From positions 56,413,257 through 56,477,256 of the forward strand of contig BTRK01000006.1 of the NCBI GenBank assembly GCA_036245805.1: 64,000 bases of DNA, in the 5' to 3' direction. This document shows positions 13,301-28,140 of this stretch, in pieces; within the stretch, counting starts at the first letter, position 1, and every line of letters begins with the position of its first letter. The notes under the pieces were generated by a model. That model saw nothing but the letters and a program-made list of their open reading frames with translations. It searched no databases and was not told the origin of the DNA. Position numbers and translations under genes: made by a program. Origin of the DNA: Pristionchus mayeri (Eukaryota; Nematoda; Chromadorea; Rhabditida; Neodiplogasteridae).

Positions 13301-16300
13301 GGACACATGACCATTTTACAAAAACTGTGTATGGCAATGCTCCCAGAAAACTATGGTATACTCAAAATACCATGTTTTAACAAATTTTCATAGGATTAGC
13401 CTTCTATCTAACTGGTCGAATGTTCTTGACTATACGAGAAGTGATCGACGAATTTTGAACTGGACGCATGACCATTTTACAAAAACTGTGTATGGCAATG
13501 CTCCCAGAAAACTATGGTATAATGAAAATACCTTGTTTTAACAAATTTTCATAGGATTAGCCTTCTATCTAACTGGTCGAATGTTCTTGACTATGCGAGA
13601 AGTGATCGACGAATTTTGAACTGGACGCATGACCATTTTACAAAAACTGTGTATGGCAATGCTCCCAGAAAACTATGGTATAATGAAAATACCTTGTTTT
13701 AACAAATTTTCATGGGATCAGCCTTCTATCTAACTGGTCGAATGTTCTTGACTATGCGAGAAGTGATTGGGTGATCGACGAATTTTGAACTGGACGCATG
13801 ACCATTTTACAAAAACTGTGTATGGCAATGCTCCCACAAAACTATGGTATAATGAAAATACCTTGTTTTAACAAATTTTTATAGGATCAGCATTCTATCT
13901 AACTGGTCGAATGTTCTTGACTATGCGAGAAGTGATTGGGTGATCGACGAATTTTGAACAGGACGCATGACCATTTTACAAAACTGTGTATGGCAATGCT
14001 CCCAGAAAACTATGGTATAATGTAAATACCTTGTTTTAACAAATTTTCATAGGATCAGCCTTCTATCAAACTGGTCGAATGTTCTTGACTATGCGAGAAG
14101 TGATTGGGTGATCGACGAATTTTGAACTGGACACATGACCATTTTACAAAAACTGTGTATGGCAATGCTCCCAGAAAACTATGGTATACTCAAAATACCA
14201 TGTTTTAACAAATTTTCATAGGATTAGCCTTCTATCTAACTGGTCGAATGATCTTGACTATGCGAGAAGTGATCGACGAATTTTGAACTGGACGCATGAC
14301 CATTTTACAAAAACTGTGTATGGCAATGCTCCCAGAAAACTATGGTATAATGAAAATACCTTGTTTTAACAAATTTTCATGGGATCAGCCTTCTATCTAA
14401 CTGGTCGAATGTTCTTGACTATGCGAGAAGTGATTGGGTGATCGACGAATTTTGAACTGGACGCATGACCATTTTACAAAAACTGTGTATGGCAATGCTC
14501 CCACAAAACTATGGTATAATGAAAATACCTTGTTTTAACAAATTTTCATAGGATCAGCCTTCTATCTAACTGGTCGAATGTTCTTGACTATGCGAGAAGT
14601 GATTGGGTGATCGACGAATTTTGAACAGGACGCATGACCATTTTACAAAACTGTGTATGGCAATGCTCCCAGAAAACTATGGTATAATGAAAATACCTTG
14701 TTTTAACAAATTTTCATAGGATTAGCCTTCTATCTAACTGGTCGAATGTTCTTGACTATGCGAGAAGTGATCGACGAATTTTGAACTGGACGCATGACCA
14801 TTTTACAAAAACTGTGTATGGCAATGCTCCCACAAAACTATGGTATAATGAAAATACCTTGTTTTAACAAATTTTCATAGGATTAGCCTTCTATCTAACT
14901 GGTCGAATGTTCTTGACTATGCGAGAAGTGATCGACGAATTTTGAACTGGACGCATGACCATTTTACAAAAACTGTGTATGGCAATGCTCCCAGAAAACT
15001 ATGGTATAATGAAAATTCCTTGTTTTAACAAATTTTCATGGGATCAGCCTTCTATCTAACTGGTCGAATGTTCTTGACTATGCGAGAAGTGATTGGGTGA
15101 TCGACGAATTTTGAACTGGACGCATGACCATTTTACAAAAACTGTGTATGGCAATGCTCCCACAAAACTATGGTATAATGAAAATACCTTGTTTTAACAA
15201 ATTTTCATAGGATCAGCCTTCTATCTAACTGGTCGAATGTTCTTGACTATGCGAGAAGTGATTGGGTGATCGACGAATTTTGAACAGGACGCATGACCAT
15301 TTTACAAAACTGTGTATGGCAATGCTCCCAGAAAACTATGGTATAATGAAAATACCTTGTTTTAACAAATTTTCATAGGATTAGCCTTCTATCTAACTGG
15401 TCGAATGATCTTGACTATGCGAGAAGTGATCGACGAATTTTGAACTGGACGCATGACCATTTTACAAAAACTGTGTATGGCAATGCTCCCAGAAAACTAA
15501 GGTATAATGAAAATACCTTGTTTTAACAAATTTTCATAGGATCAGCCTTCTATCTAACTGGTCGAATGTTCTTGACTATGCGAGAAGTGATTGGGTGATC
15601 GACGAATTTTGAACTGGACACATGACCATTTTACAAAAACTGTGTATGGCAATGCTCCCAGAAAACTATGGTATAATGAAAATACCTTGTTTTAACAAAT
15701 TTTCATGGGATCAGCCTTCTATCTAACTGGTCGAATGTTCTTGACTATGCGAGAAGTGATTGGGTGATCGACGAATTTTGAACTGGACGCATGACCATTT
15801 TACAAAAACTGTGTATGGCAATGCTCCCAGAAAACTATGGTATAATGAAAATACCTTGTTTTAACAAATTTTCATAGGATCAGCCTTCTATCTAACTGGT
15901 CGAATGTTCTTGACTATGCGAGAAGTGATTGGGTGATCGACGAATTTTGAACTGGACGCATGACCATTTTACAAAAACTGTGTATGGCAATGCTCCCAGA
16001 AAACTATGGTATAATGAAAATACCTTGTTTTAACAAATTTTCATAGGATCATCCTTCTATCTAACTGGTCGAATGTTCTTGACTATGCGAGAAGTGATTG
16101 GGTGATCGACGAATTTTGAACTGGACACATGACCATTTTCCAAAAACTGTGTATGGCAATGCTCCCAGAAAACTATGGTATACTCAAAATACCATGTTTT
16201 AACAAATTTTCATAGGATTAGCCTTCTATCTAACTGGTCGAATGTTCTTGACAATGCGAGAAGTGATCGACGAATTTTGAACTGGACGCATGACCATTTT

Positions 16301-19300
16301 ACAAAAACTGTGTATGGCAATGCTCCCAGAAAACTATGGTATAGTGAAAATACCTTGTTTTAACAAATTTTCATAGGATCAGCCTTCTATCTAACTGGTC
16401 GAATGTTCTTGACTATGCGAGAAGTGATTGGGTGATCGACGAATTTTGAACAGGACGCATGACCATTTTACAAAACTGTGTATGGCAATGCTCCCAGAAA
16501 ACTATGGTATAATGAAAATACCTTGTTTTAACAAATTTTCATAGGATTAGCCTTCTATCTAACTGGTCGAATGATCTTGACTATGCGAGAAGTGATCGAC
16601 GAATTTTGAACTGGACGCATGACCATTTTACAAAAACTGTGTATGGCAATGCTCCCAGAAAACTAAGGTATAATGAAAATACCTTGTTTTAACAAATTTT
16701 CATAGGATCAGCCTTCTATCTAACTGGTCGAATGTTCTTGACTATGCGAGAAGTGATTGGGTGATCGACGAATTTTGAACTGGACACATGACCATTTTAC
16801 AAAAACTGTGTATGGCAATGCTCCCAGAAAACTATGGTATAATGAAAATACCTTGTTTTAACAAATTTTCATGGGATCAGCCTTCTATCTAACTGGTCGA
16901 ATGTTCTTGATTATGCGAGAAGTGATTGGGTGATCGACGAATTTTGAACTGGACGCATGACCATTTTACAAAAACTGTGTATGGCAATGCTCCCAGAAAA
17001 CTATGGTATAATGAAAATACCTTGTTTTAACAAATTTTCATAGGATCAGCCTTCTATCTAACTGGTCGAATGTTCTTGACTATGCGAGAAGTGATTGGGT
17101 GATCGACGAATTTTGAACTGGACGCATGACCATTTTACAAAAACTGTGTATGGCAATGCTCCCAGAAAACTATGGTATAATGAAAATACCTTGTTTTAAC
17201 AAATTTTCATAGGATCATCCTTCTATCTAACTGGTCGAATGTTCTTGACTTTTCGAGAAGTGATTGGGTGATCGACGAATTTTGAACTGGACACATGACC
17301 ATTTTACAAAAACTGTGTATGGCAATGCTCCCAGAAAACTATGGTATACTCAAAATACCATGTTTTAACAAATTTTCATAGGATTAGCCTTCTATCTAAC
17401 TGGTCGAATGTTCTTGACAATGCGAGAAGTGATCGACGAATTTTGAACTGGACGCATGACCATTTTACAAAAACTGTGTATGGCAATGCTCCCAGAAAAC
17501 TATGGTATAGTGAAAATACCTTGTTTTAACAAATTTTCATAGGATCAGCCTTCTATCTAACTGGTCGAATGCTCTTGACTATGCGAGAAGTGATTGGGTG
17601 ATCGACGAATTTTGAACTGGACGCATGACCATTTTACAAAAACGGTGTATGGCAATGCTCCCAGAAAACTATGGTATAATGAAAATACCTTGTTTTAACA
17701 AATTTTCATGGGATCAGCCTTCTATCTAACTGGTCGAATGTTCTTGACTATGCGAGAAGTGATTGGGTGATCGACGAATTTTGAACAGGACGCATGACCA
17801 TTTTACAAAACTGTGTATGGCAATGCTCCCAGAAAACTATGGTATAATGAAAATACCTTGTTTTAACAAATTTTCATAGGATCAGCCTTCTATCTAACTG
17901 GTCGAATGTTCTTGACTATGCGAGAAGTGATTGGGTGATCGACGAATTTTGAACTGGACACATGACCATTTTACAAAAACTGTGTATGGCAATGCTCCCA
18001 GAAAACTATGGTATACTCAAAATACCATGTTTTAACAAATTTTCATAGGATTAGCCTTCTATCTAACTGGTCGAATGTTCTTGACTATGCGAGAAGTGAT
18101 CGACGAATTTTGAACTGGACGCATGACCATTTTACAAAAACTGTGTATGGCAATGCTCCCAGAAAACTATGGTATAATGAAAATACCTTGTTTTAACAAA
18201 TTTTCATAGGATCAGCCTTCTATCTAACTGGTCGAATGTTCTTGACTATGCGAGAAGTGATTGGGTGATCGACGAATTTTGAACTGGACACATGACCATT
18301 TTACAAAAACTGTGTATGGCAATGCTCCCAGAAAACTATGGTATAATGAAAATACCTTGTTTTAACAAATTTTCATAGGATCAGCCTTCTATCTAACTGG
18401 TCGAATGTTCTTGACTATGCGAGAAGTGATTGGGTGATCGACGAATTTTGAACTGGACACATGACCATTTTACAAAAACTGTGTATGGCAATGCTCCCAG
18501 AAAACTATGGTATAATGAAAATACCTTGTTTTAACAAATTTTCATGGGATCAGCCTTCTATCTAACTGGTCGAATGTTCTTGACTATGCGAGAAGTGATT
18601 GGGTGATCGACGAATTTTGAACTGGACGCATGACCATTTTACAAAAACTGTGTATGGCAATGCTCCCAGAAAACTATGGTATAATGAAAATACCTTGTTT
18701 TAACAAATTTTCATAGGATCAGCCTTCTATCTAACTGGTCGAATGTTCTTGACTATGCGAGAAGTGATTGGGTGATCGACGAATTTTGAACTGGACACAT
18801 GACCATTTTACAAAAACTGTGTATGGCAATGCTCCCAGAAAACTATGGTATACTCAAAATACCATGTTTTAACAAATTTTCATAGGATTAGCCTTCTATC
18901 TAACTGGTCGAATGTTCTTGACTATGCGAGAAGTGATCGACGAATTTTGAACTGGACGCATGACCATTTTACAAAAACTGTGTATGGCAATGCTCCCAGA
19001 AAACTATGGTATAATGAAAATACCTTGTTTTAACAAATTTTCATAGGATCAGCCTTCTATCTAACTGGTCGAATGTTCTTGACTATGCGAGAAGTGATTG
19101 GGTGATCGACGAATTTTGAACTGGACGCATGACCATTTTACAAAAACTGTGTATGGCAATGCTCCCAGAAAACTATGGTATAATGAAAATGCCTTGTTTT
19201 AACAAATTTTCATAGGATCAGCCTTCTATCTAACTGGTCGAATGTTCTTGACTATGCGAGAAGTGATTGGGTGATCGACGAATTTTGAACTGGACACATG

Positions 19301-19602
19301 ACCATTTTACAAAAACTGTGTATGGCAATGCTCCCAGAAAATTATGGTATAATGAAAATACCTTGTTTTAACAAATTTTCATAGGATCAGCCTTCTATCT
19401 AACTGGTCGAATGTTCTTGACTATGCGAGATTGGATTGGGTGATCGACGAATTTTGAACTGGACACATGACCATTTTACAAAAACTGTGTATGGCAATGC
19501 TCCCAGAAAACTATGGTATAATGAAAATACCTTGTTTTAACAAATTTTCATGGGATCAGCCTTCTATCTAACTGGTCGAATGTTCTTGACTATGCGAGAA
19601 GT
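10395..19602. repeat. 9,208-bp tandem duplication, copy 1
   Basis: The order of unit variants from 10,395 repeats from 19,603 onward, at an offset of 9,208 bp at the left end. Shared rare states support common descent: GTTTTAACAAATTTTTATAGG with AGCATTCTATC at about 13,880 and 23,410; GAAAATTCC at 15,011 and 24,380; AACTAAGG near 15,497 and 24,866; CATTTTCCAAAA near 16,137 and 25,506; GACTTTTCGAG near 17,248 and 26,617; and AAACGGTG near 17,641 and 27,010. It contains two copies of the 1,166-bp HOR. Near its end it has private changes not seen in copy 2: AAAATGCC near 19,189 and AGT to TTG at 19,431-19,433. Confidence 0.88.
15274..17605. repeat. 1,166-bp seven-unit HOR, two tandem copies
   Basis: Copies are 15,274-16,439 and 16,440-17,605. 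Unit order: GAACAGG with GAATGATCTTG and short end (160 bp); AACTAAGG (169); GGACACATG with CATGGG (169); GGACGCATG with CATAGG (169); GGATCATCC (169); ACTC with GACAATGCG (161); GGTATAGTG (169). The total is 1,166 bp. The second copy differs by GATTATGCG, GACTTTTCGAG and a GCTCTTGAC at its end. Fidelity of order plus several private bases makes this a true HOR. Confidence 0.87.
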
Positions 19603-19656
19603 ATTAGCCTTCTATCTAACTGGTCGAATGTTCTTGACTATGCGAGAAGTGATCGA
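19448..19656. repeat. Out-of-register junction, 209-bp chimeric unit
   Basis: The unit starting at 19,448 runs normally to GCGAGAAGT at 19,602 and then jumps back to ATTAGCC, a position 48 bp earlier in the unit. The stretch from ATTAGCC or its homologue to GAAGT is therefore present twice, giving 161+48 = 209 bp. The bases from 19,603 match those from 10,395, so this is the head-to-tail joint of the 9,208-bp duplication. I see no clear microhomology at the joint. Unlike most unit exchange in the array, this event was not in register. Confidence 0.9.
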
Positions 19657-21159
19657 CGAATTTTGAACTGGACGCATGACCATTTTACAAAAACTGTGTA
19701 TGGCAATGCTCCCAGAAAACTATGGTATAATGAAAATACCTTGTTTTAACAAATTTTCATGGGATCAGCCTTCTATCTAACTGGTCGAATGTTCTTGACT
19801 ATGCGAGAAGTGATTGGGTGATCGACGAATTTTGAACTGGACGCATGACCATTTTACAAAAACTGTGTATGGCAATGCTCCCACAAAACTATGGTATAAT
19901 GAAAATACCTTGTTTTAACAAATTTTCATAGGATTAGCCTTCTATCTAACTGGTCGAATGTTCTTGACTATGCGAGAAGTGATCGACGAATTTTGAACTG
20001 GACGCATGACCATTTTACAAAAACTGTGTATGGCAATGCTCCCAGAAAACTATGGTATAATGAAAATACCTTGTTTTAACAAATTTTCATGGGATCAGCC
20101 TTCTATCTAACTGGTCGAATGTTCTTGACTATGCGAGAAGTGATTGGGTGATCGACGAATTTTGAACTGGACGCATGACCATTTTACAAAAACTGTGTAT
20201 GGCAATGCTCCCACAAAACTATGGTATAATGAAAATACCTTGTTTTAACAAATTTTCATAGGATCAGCCTTCTATCTAACTGGTCGAATGTTCTTGACTA
20301 TGCGAGAAGTGATTGGGTGATCGACGAATTTTGAACAGGACGCATGACCATTTTACAAAACTGTGTATGGCAATGCTCCCAGAAAACTATGGTATAATGA
20401 AAATACCTTGTTTTAACAAATTTTCATAGGATCAGCCTTCTATCAAACTGGTCGAATGTTCTTGACTATGCGAGAAGTGATTGGGTGATCGACGAATTTT
20501 GAACTGGACACATGACCATTTTACAAAAACTGTGTATGGCAATGCTCCCAGAAAACTACGGTATACTCAAAATACCATGTTTTAACAAATTTTCATAGGA
20601 TTAGCCTTCTATCTAACTGGTCGAATGATCTTGACTATGCGAGAAGTGATCGACGAATTTTGAACTGGACGCATGACCATTTTACAAAAACTGTGTATGG
20701 CAATGCTCCCAGAAAACTATGGTATAATGAAAATACCTTGTTTTAACAAATTTTCATGGGATCAGCCTTCTATCTAACTGGTCGAATGTTCTTGACTATG
20801 CGAGAAGTGATTGGGTGATCGACGAATTTTGAACTGGACGCATGACCATTTTACAAAAACTGTGTATGGCAATGCTCCCACAAAACTATGGTATAATGAA
20901 AATACCTTGTTTTAACAAATTTTCATAGGATCAGCCTTCTATCTAACTGGTCGAATGTTCTTGACTATGCGAGAAGTGATTGGGTGATCGACGAATTTTG
21001 AACAGGACGCATGACCATTTTACAAAACTGTGTATGGCAATGCTCCCAGAAAACTATGGTATAATGAAAATACCTTGTTTTAACAAATTTTCATAGGATC
21101 AGCCTTCTATCTAACTGGTCGAATGTTCTTGACTATGCGAGAAGTGATTGGGTGATCGA

Positions 21160-22141
21160 CGAATTTTGAACTGGACACATGACCATTTTACAAAAACTGT
21201 GTATGGCAATGCTCCCAGAAAACTATGGTATACTCAAAATACCATGTTTTAACAAATTTTCATAGGATTAGCCTTCTATCTAACTGGTCGAATGTTCTTG
21301 ACTATGCGAGAAGTGATCGACGAATTTTGAACTGGACGCATGACCATTTTACAAAAACTGTGTATGGCAATGCTCCCAGAAAACTATGGTATAATGAAAA
21401 TACCTTGTTTTAACAAATTTTCATAGGATTAGCCTTCTATCTAACTGGTCGAATGTTCTTGACTATGCGAGAAGTGATCGACGAATTTTGAACTGGACGC
21501 ATGACCATTTTACAAAAACTGTGTATGGCAATGCTCCCAGAAAACTATGGTATAATGAAAATACCTTGTTTTAACAAATTTTCATAGGATCAGCCTTCTA
21601 TCTAACTGGTCGAATGTTCTTGACTATGCGAGAAGTGATTGGGTGATCGACGAATTTTGAACTGGACACATGACCATTTTACAAAAACTGTGTATGGCAA
21701 TGCTCCCAGAAAACTATGGTATACTCAAAATACCATGTTTTAACAAATTTTCATAGGATTAGCCTTCTATCTAACTGGTCGAATGTTCTTGACTATGCGA
21801 GAAGTGATCGACGAATTTTGAACTGGACGCATGACCATTTTACAAAAACTGTGTATGGCAATGCTCCCAGAAAACTATGGTATAATGAAAATACCTTGTT
21901 TTAACAAATTTTCATAGGATTAGCCTTCTATCTAACTGGTCGAATGTTCTTGACTATGCGAGAAGTGATCGACGAATTTTGAACTGGACGCATGACCATT
22001 TTACAAAAACTGTGTATGGCAATGCTCCCAGAAAACTATGGTATAATGAAAATACCTTGTTTTAACAAATTTTCATAGGATCAGCCTTCTATCTAACTGG
22101 TCGAATGTTCTTGACTATGCGAGAAGTGATTGGGTGATCGA
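21160..22141. repeat. 491-bp trimer in tandem (two copies)
   Basis: Copies at 21,160-21,650 and 21,651-22,141 each comprise a 161-bp ACTC unit, a 161-bp GGACGCATG/CATAGGATT unit and a 169-bp GGACGCATG/CATAGGATC unit. The matching place in the other large copy (near 12.0 kb) has a single trimer. This accounts exactly for the step in offset from 9,208 to 9,699. Confidence 0.85.
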
Positions 22142-24642
22142 CGAATTTTGAACTGGACACATGACCATTTTACAAAAACTGTGTATGGCAATGCTCCCAG
22201 AAAACTATGGTATAATGAAAATACCTTGTTTTAACAAATTTTCATGGGATCAGCCTTCTATCTAACTGGTCGAATGTTCTTGACTATGCGAGAAGTGATT
22301 GGGTGATCGACGAATTTTGAACGGGACGCATGACCATTTTACAAAAACTGTGTATGGCAATGCTCCCAGAAAACTATGGTATAATGAAAATACCTTGTTT
22401 TAACAAATTTTCATAGGATCAGCCTTCTATCTAACTGGTCGAATGTTCTTGACTATGCGAGAAGTGATTGGGTGATCGACGAATTTTGAACTGGACACAT
22501 GACCATTTTACAAAAACTGTGTATGGCAATGCTCCCAGAAAACTATGGTATAATGAAAATACCTTGTTTTAACAAATTTTCATGGGATCAGCCTTCTATC
22601 TAACTGGTCGAATGTTCTTGACTATGCGAGAAGTGATTGGGTGATCGACGAATTTTGAACTGGACGCATGACCATTTTACAAAAACTGTGTATGGCAATG
22701 CTCCCAGAAAACTATGGTATAATGAAAATACCTTGTTTTAACAAATTTTCATAGGATCAGCCTTCTATCTAACTGGTCGAATGTTCTTGACTATGCGAGA
22801 TGTGATTGGGTGATCGACGAATTTTGAACTGGACACATGACCATTTTACAAAAACTGTGTATGGCAATGCTCCCAGAAAACTATGGTATACTCAAAATAC
22901 CATGTTTTAACAAATTTTCATAGGATTAGCCTTCTATCTAACTGGTCGAATGTTCTTGACTATACGAGAAGTGATCGACGAATTTTGAACTGGACGCATG
23001 ACCATTTTACAAAAACTGTGTATGGCAATGCTCCCAGAAAACTATGGTATAATGAAAATACCTTGTTTTAACAAATTTTCATAGGATTAGCCTTCTATCT
23101 AACTGGTCGAATGTTCTTGACTATGCGAGAAGTGATCGACGAATTTTGAACTGGACGCATGACCATTTTACAAAAACTGTGTATGGCAATGCTCCCAGAA
23201 AACTATGGTATAATGAAAATACCTTGTTTTAACAAATTTTCATGGGATCAGCCTTCTATCTAACTGGTCGAATGTTCTTGACTATGCGAGAAGTGATTGG
23301 GTGATCGACGAATTTTGAACTGGACGCATGACCATTTTACAAAAACTGTGTATGGCAATGCTCCCACAAAACTATGGTATAATGAAAATACCTTGTTTTA
23401 ACAAATTTTTATAGGATCAGCATTCTATCTAACTGGTCGAATGTTCTTGACTATGCGAGAAGTGATTGGGTGATCGACGAATTTTGAACAGGACGCATGA
23501 CCATTTTACAAAACTGTGTATGGCAATGCTCCCAGAAAACTATGGTATAATGAAAATACCTTGTTTTAACAAATTTTCATAGGATCAGCCTTCTATCAAA
23601 CTGGTCGAATGTTCTTGACTATGCGAGAAGTGATTGGGTGATCGACGAATTTTGAACTGGACACATGACCATTTTACAAAAACTGTGTATGGCAATGCTC
23701 CCAGAAAACTATGGTATACTCAAAATACCATGTTTTAACAAATTTTCATAGGATTAGCCTTCTATCTAACTGGTCGAATGATCTTGACTATGCGAGAAGT
23801 GATCGACGAATTTTGAACTGGACGCATGACCATTTTACAAAAACTGTGTATGGCAATGCTCCCAGAAAACTATGGTATAATGAAAATACCTTGTTTTAAC
23901 AAATTTTCATGGGATCAGCCTTCTATCTAACTGGTCGAATGTTCTTGACTATGCGAGAAGTGATTGGGTGATCGACGAATTTTGAACTGGACGCATGACC
24001 ATTTTACAAAAACTGTGTATGGCAATGCTCCCACAAAACTATGGTATAATGAAAATACCTTGTTTTAACAAATTTTCATAGGATCAGCCTTCTATCTAAC
24101 TGGTCGAATGTTCTTGACTATGCGAGAAGTGATTGGGTGATCGACGAATTTTGAACAGGACGCATGACCATTTTACAAAACTGTGTATGGCAATGCTCCC
24201 AGAAAACTATGGTATAATGAAAATACCTTGTTTTAACAAATTTTCATAGGATTAGCCTTCTATCTAACTGGTCGAATGTTCTTGACTATGCGAGAAGTGA
24301 TCGACGAATTTTGAACTGGACGCATGACCATTTTACAAAAACTGTGTATGGCAATGCTCCCAGAAAACTATGGTATAATGAAAATTCCTTGTTTTAACAA
24401 ATTTTCATGGGATCAGCCTTCTATCTAACTGGTCGAATGTTCTTGACTATGCGAGAAGTGATTGGGTGATCGACGAATTTTGAACTGGACGCATGACCAT
24501 TTTACAAAAACTGTGTATGGCAATGCTCCCACAAAACTATGGTATAATGAAAATACCTTGTTTTAACAAATTTTCATAGGATCAGCCTTCTATCTAACTG
24601 GTCGAATGTTCTTGACTATGCGAGAAGTGATTGGGTGATCGA

Positions 24643-26974
24643 CGAATTTTGAACAGGACGCATGACCATTTTACAAAACTGTGTATGGCAATGCTCCCAG
24701 AAAACTATGGTATAATGAAAATACCTTGTTTTAACAAATTTTCATAGGATTAGCCTTCTATCTAACTGGTCGAATGATCTTGACTATGCGAGAAGTGATC
24801 GACGAATTTTGAACTGGACGCATGACCATTTTACAAAAACTGTGTATGGCAATGCTCCCAGAAAACTAAGGTATAATGAAAATACCTTGTTTTAACAAAT
24901 TTTCATAGGATCAGCCTTCTATCTAACTGGTCGAATGTTCTTGACTATGCGAGAAGTGATTGGGTGATCGACGAATTTTGAACTGGACACATGACCATTT
25001 TACAAAAACTGTGTATGGCAATGCTCCCAGAAAACTATGGTATAATGAAAATACCTTGTTTTAACAAATTTTCATGGGATCAGCCTTCTATCTAACTGGT
25101 CGAATGTTCTTGACTATGCGAGAAGTGATTGGGTGATCGACGAATTTTGAACTGGACGCATGACCATTTTACAAAAACTGTGTATGGCAATGCTCCCAGA
25201 AAACTATGGTATAATGAAAATACCTTGTTTTAACAAATTTTCATAGGATCAGCCTTCTATCTAACTGGTCGAATGTTCTTGACTATGCGAGAAGTGATTG
25301 GGTGATCGACGAATTTTGAACTGGACGCATGACCATTTTACAAAAACTGTGTATGGCAATGCTCCCAGAAAACTATGGTATAATGAAAATACCTTGTTTT
25401 AACAAATTTTCATAGGATCATCCTTCTATCTAACTGGTCGAATGTTCTTGACTATGCGAGAAGTGATTGGGTGATCGACGAATTTTGAACTGGACACATG
25501 ACCATTTTCCAAAAACTGTGTATGGCAATGCTCCCAGAAAACTATGGTATACTCAAAATACCATGTTTTAACAAATTTTCATAGGATTAGCCTTCTATCT
25601 AACTGGTCGAATGTTCTTGACAATGCGAGAAGTGATCGACGAATTTTGAACTGGACGCATGACCATTTTACAAAAACTGTGTATGGCAATGCTCCCAGAA
25701 AACTATGGTATAGTGAAAATACCTTGTTTTAACAAATTTTCATAGGATCAGCCTTCTATCTAACTGGTCGAATGTTCTTGACTATGCGAGAAGTGATTGG
25801 GTGATCGACGAATTTTGAACAGGACGCATGACCATTTTACAAAACTGTGTATGGCAATGCTCCCAGAAAACTATGGTATAATGAAAATACCTTGTTTTAA
25901 CAAATTTTCATAGGATTAGCCTTCTATCTAACTGGTCGAATGATCTTGACTATGCGAGAAGTGATCGACGAATTTTGAACTGGACGCATGACCATTTTAC
26001 AAAAACTGTGTATGGCAATGCTCCCAGAAAACTAAGGTATAATGAAAATACCTTGTTTTAACAAATTTTCATAGGATCAGCCTTCTATCTAACTGGTCGA
26101 ATGTTCTTGACTATGCGAGAAGTGATTGGGTGATCGACGAATTTTGAACTGGACACATGACCATTTTACAAAAACTGTGTATGGCAATGCTCCCAGAAAA
26201 CTATGGTATAATGAAAATACCTTGTTTTAACAAATTTTCATGGGATCAGCCTTCTATCTAACTGGTCGAATGTTCTTGATTATGCGAGAAGTGATTGGGT
26301 GATCGACGAATTTTGAACTGGACGCATGACCATTTTACAAAAACTGTGTATGGCAATGCTCCCAGAAAACTATGGTATAATGAAAATACCTTGTTTTAAC
26401 AAATTTTCATAGGATCAGCCTTCTATCTAACTGGTCGAATGTTCTTGACTATGCGAGAAGTGATTGGGTGATCGACGAATTTTGAACTGGACGCATGACC
26501 ATTTTACAAAAACTGTGTATGGCAATGCTCCCAGAAAACTATGGTATAATGAAAATACCTTGTTTTAACAAATTTTCATAGGATCATCCTTCTATCTAAC
26601 TGGTCGAATGTTCTTGACTTTTCGAGAAGTGATTGGGTGATCGACGAATTTTGAACTGGACACATGACCATTTTACAAAAACTGTGTATGGCAATGCTCC
26701 CAGAAAACTATGGTATACTCAAAATACCATGTTTTAACAAATTTTCATAGGATTAGCCTTCTATCTAACTGGTCGAATGTTCTTGACAATGCGAGAAGTG
26801 ATCGACGAATTTTGAACTGGACGCATGACCATTTTACAAAAACTGTGTATGGCAATGCTCCCAGAAAACTATGGTATAGTGAAAATACCTTGTTTTAACA
26901 AATTTTCATAGGATCAGCCTTCTATCTAACTGGTCGAATGCTCTTGACTATGCGAGAAGTGATTGGGTGATCGA
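24643..26974. repeat. 1,166-bp HOR, two further copies inside duplication copy 2
   Basis: Copies at 24,643-25,808 and 25,809-26,974 have the same seven-unit order as 15,274-17,605 and carry its private states. The first has CATTTTCCAAAA; the second has GATTATGCG, GACTTTTCGAG and the GCTCTTGAC ending. The offset from the first pair is 9,369 bp throughout. The pair was therefore duplicated as part of the 9.2-kb event. Confidence 0.87.
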
Positions 26975-28140
26975 CGAATTTTGAACTGGACGCATGACCA
27001 TTTTACAAAAACGGTGTATGGCAATGCTCCCAGAAAACTATGGTATAATGAAAATACCTTGTTTTAACAAATTTTCATGGGATCAGCCTTCTATCTAACT
27101 GGTCGAATGTTCTTGACTATGCGAGAAGTGATTGGGTGATCGACGAATTTTGAACAGGACGCATGACCATTTTACAAAACTGTGTATGGCAATGCTCCCA
27201 GAAAACTATGGTATAATGAAAATACCTTGTTTTAACAAATTTTCATAGGATCAGCCTTCTATCTAACTGGTCGAATGTTCTTGACTATGCGAGAAGTGAT
27301 TGGGTGATCGACGAATTTTGAACTGGACACATGACCATTTTACAAAAACTGTGTATGGCAATGCTCCCAGAAAACTATGGTATACTCAAAATACCATGTT
27401 TTAACAAATTTTCATAGGATTAGCCTTCTATCTAACTGGTCGAATGTTCTTGACTATGCGAGAAGTGATCGACGAATTTTGAACTGGACGCATGACCATT
27501 TTACAAAAACTGTGTATGGCAATGCTCCCAGAAAACTATGGTATAATGAAAATACCTTGTTTTAACAAATTTTCATAGGATCAGCCTTCTATCTAACTGG
27601 TCGAATGTTCTTGACTATGCGAGAAGTGATTGGGTGATCGACGAATTTTGAACTGGACACATGACCATTTTACAAAAACTGTGTATGGCAATGCTCCCAG
27701 AAAACTATGGTATAATGAAAATACCTTGTTTTAACAAATTTTCATAGGATCAGCCTTCTATCTAACTGGTCGAATGTTCTTGACTATGCGAGAAGTGATT
27801 GGGTGATCGACGAATTTTGAACTGGACACATGACCATTTTACAAAAACTGTGTATGGCAATGCTCCCAGAAAACTATGGTATAATGAAAATACCTTGTTT
27901 TAACAAATTTTCATAGGATCAGCCTTCTATCTAACTGGTCGAATGTTCTTGATTATGCGAGAAGTGATCGACGAATTTTGAACTGGACGCATGACCATTT
28001 TACAAAAACTGTGTATGGCAATGCTCCCAGAAAACTATGGTATAGTGAAAATACCTTGTTTTAACAAATTTTCATAGGATCAGCCTTCTATCTAACTGGT
28101 CGAATGTTCTTGACTATGCGAGAAGTGATTGGGTGATCGA

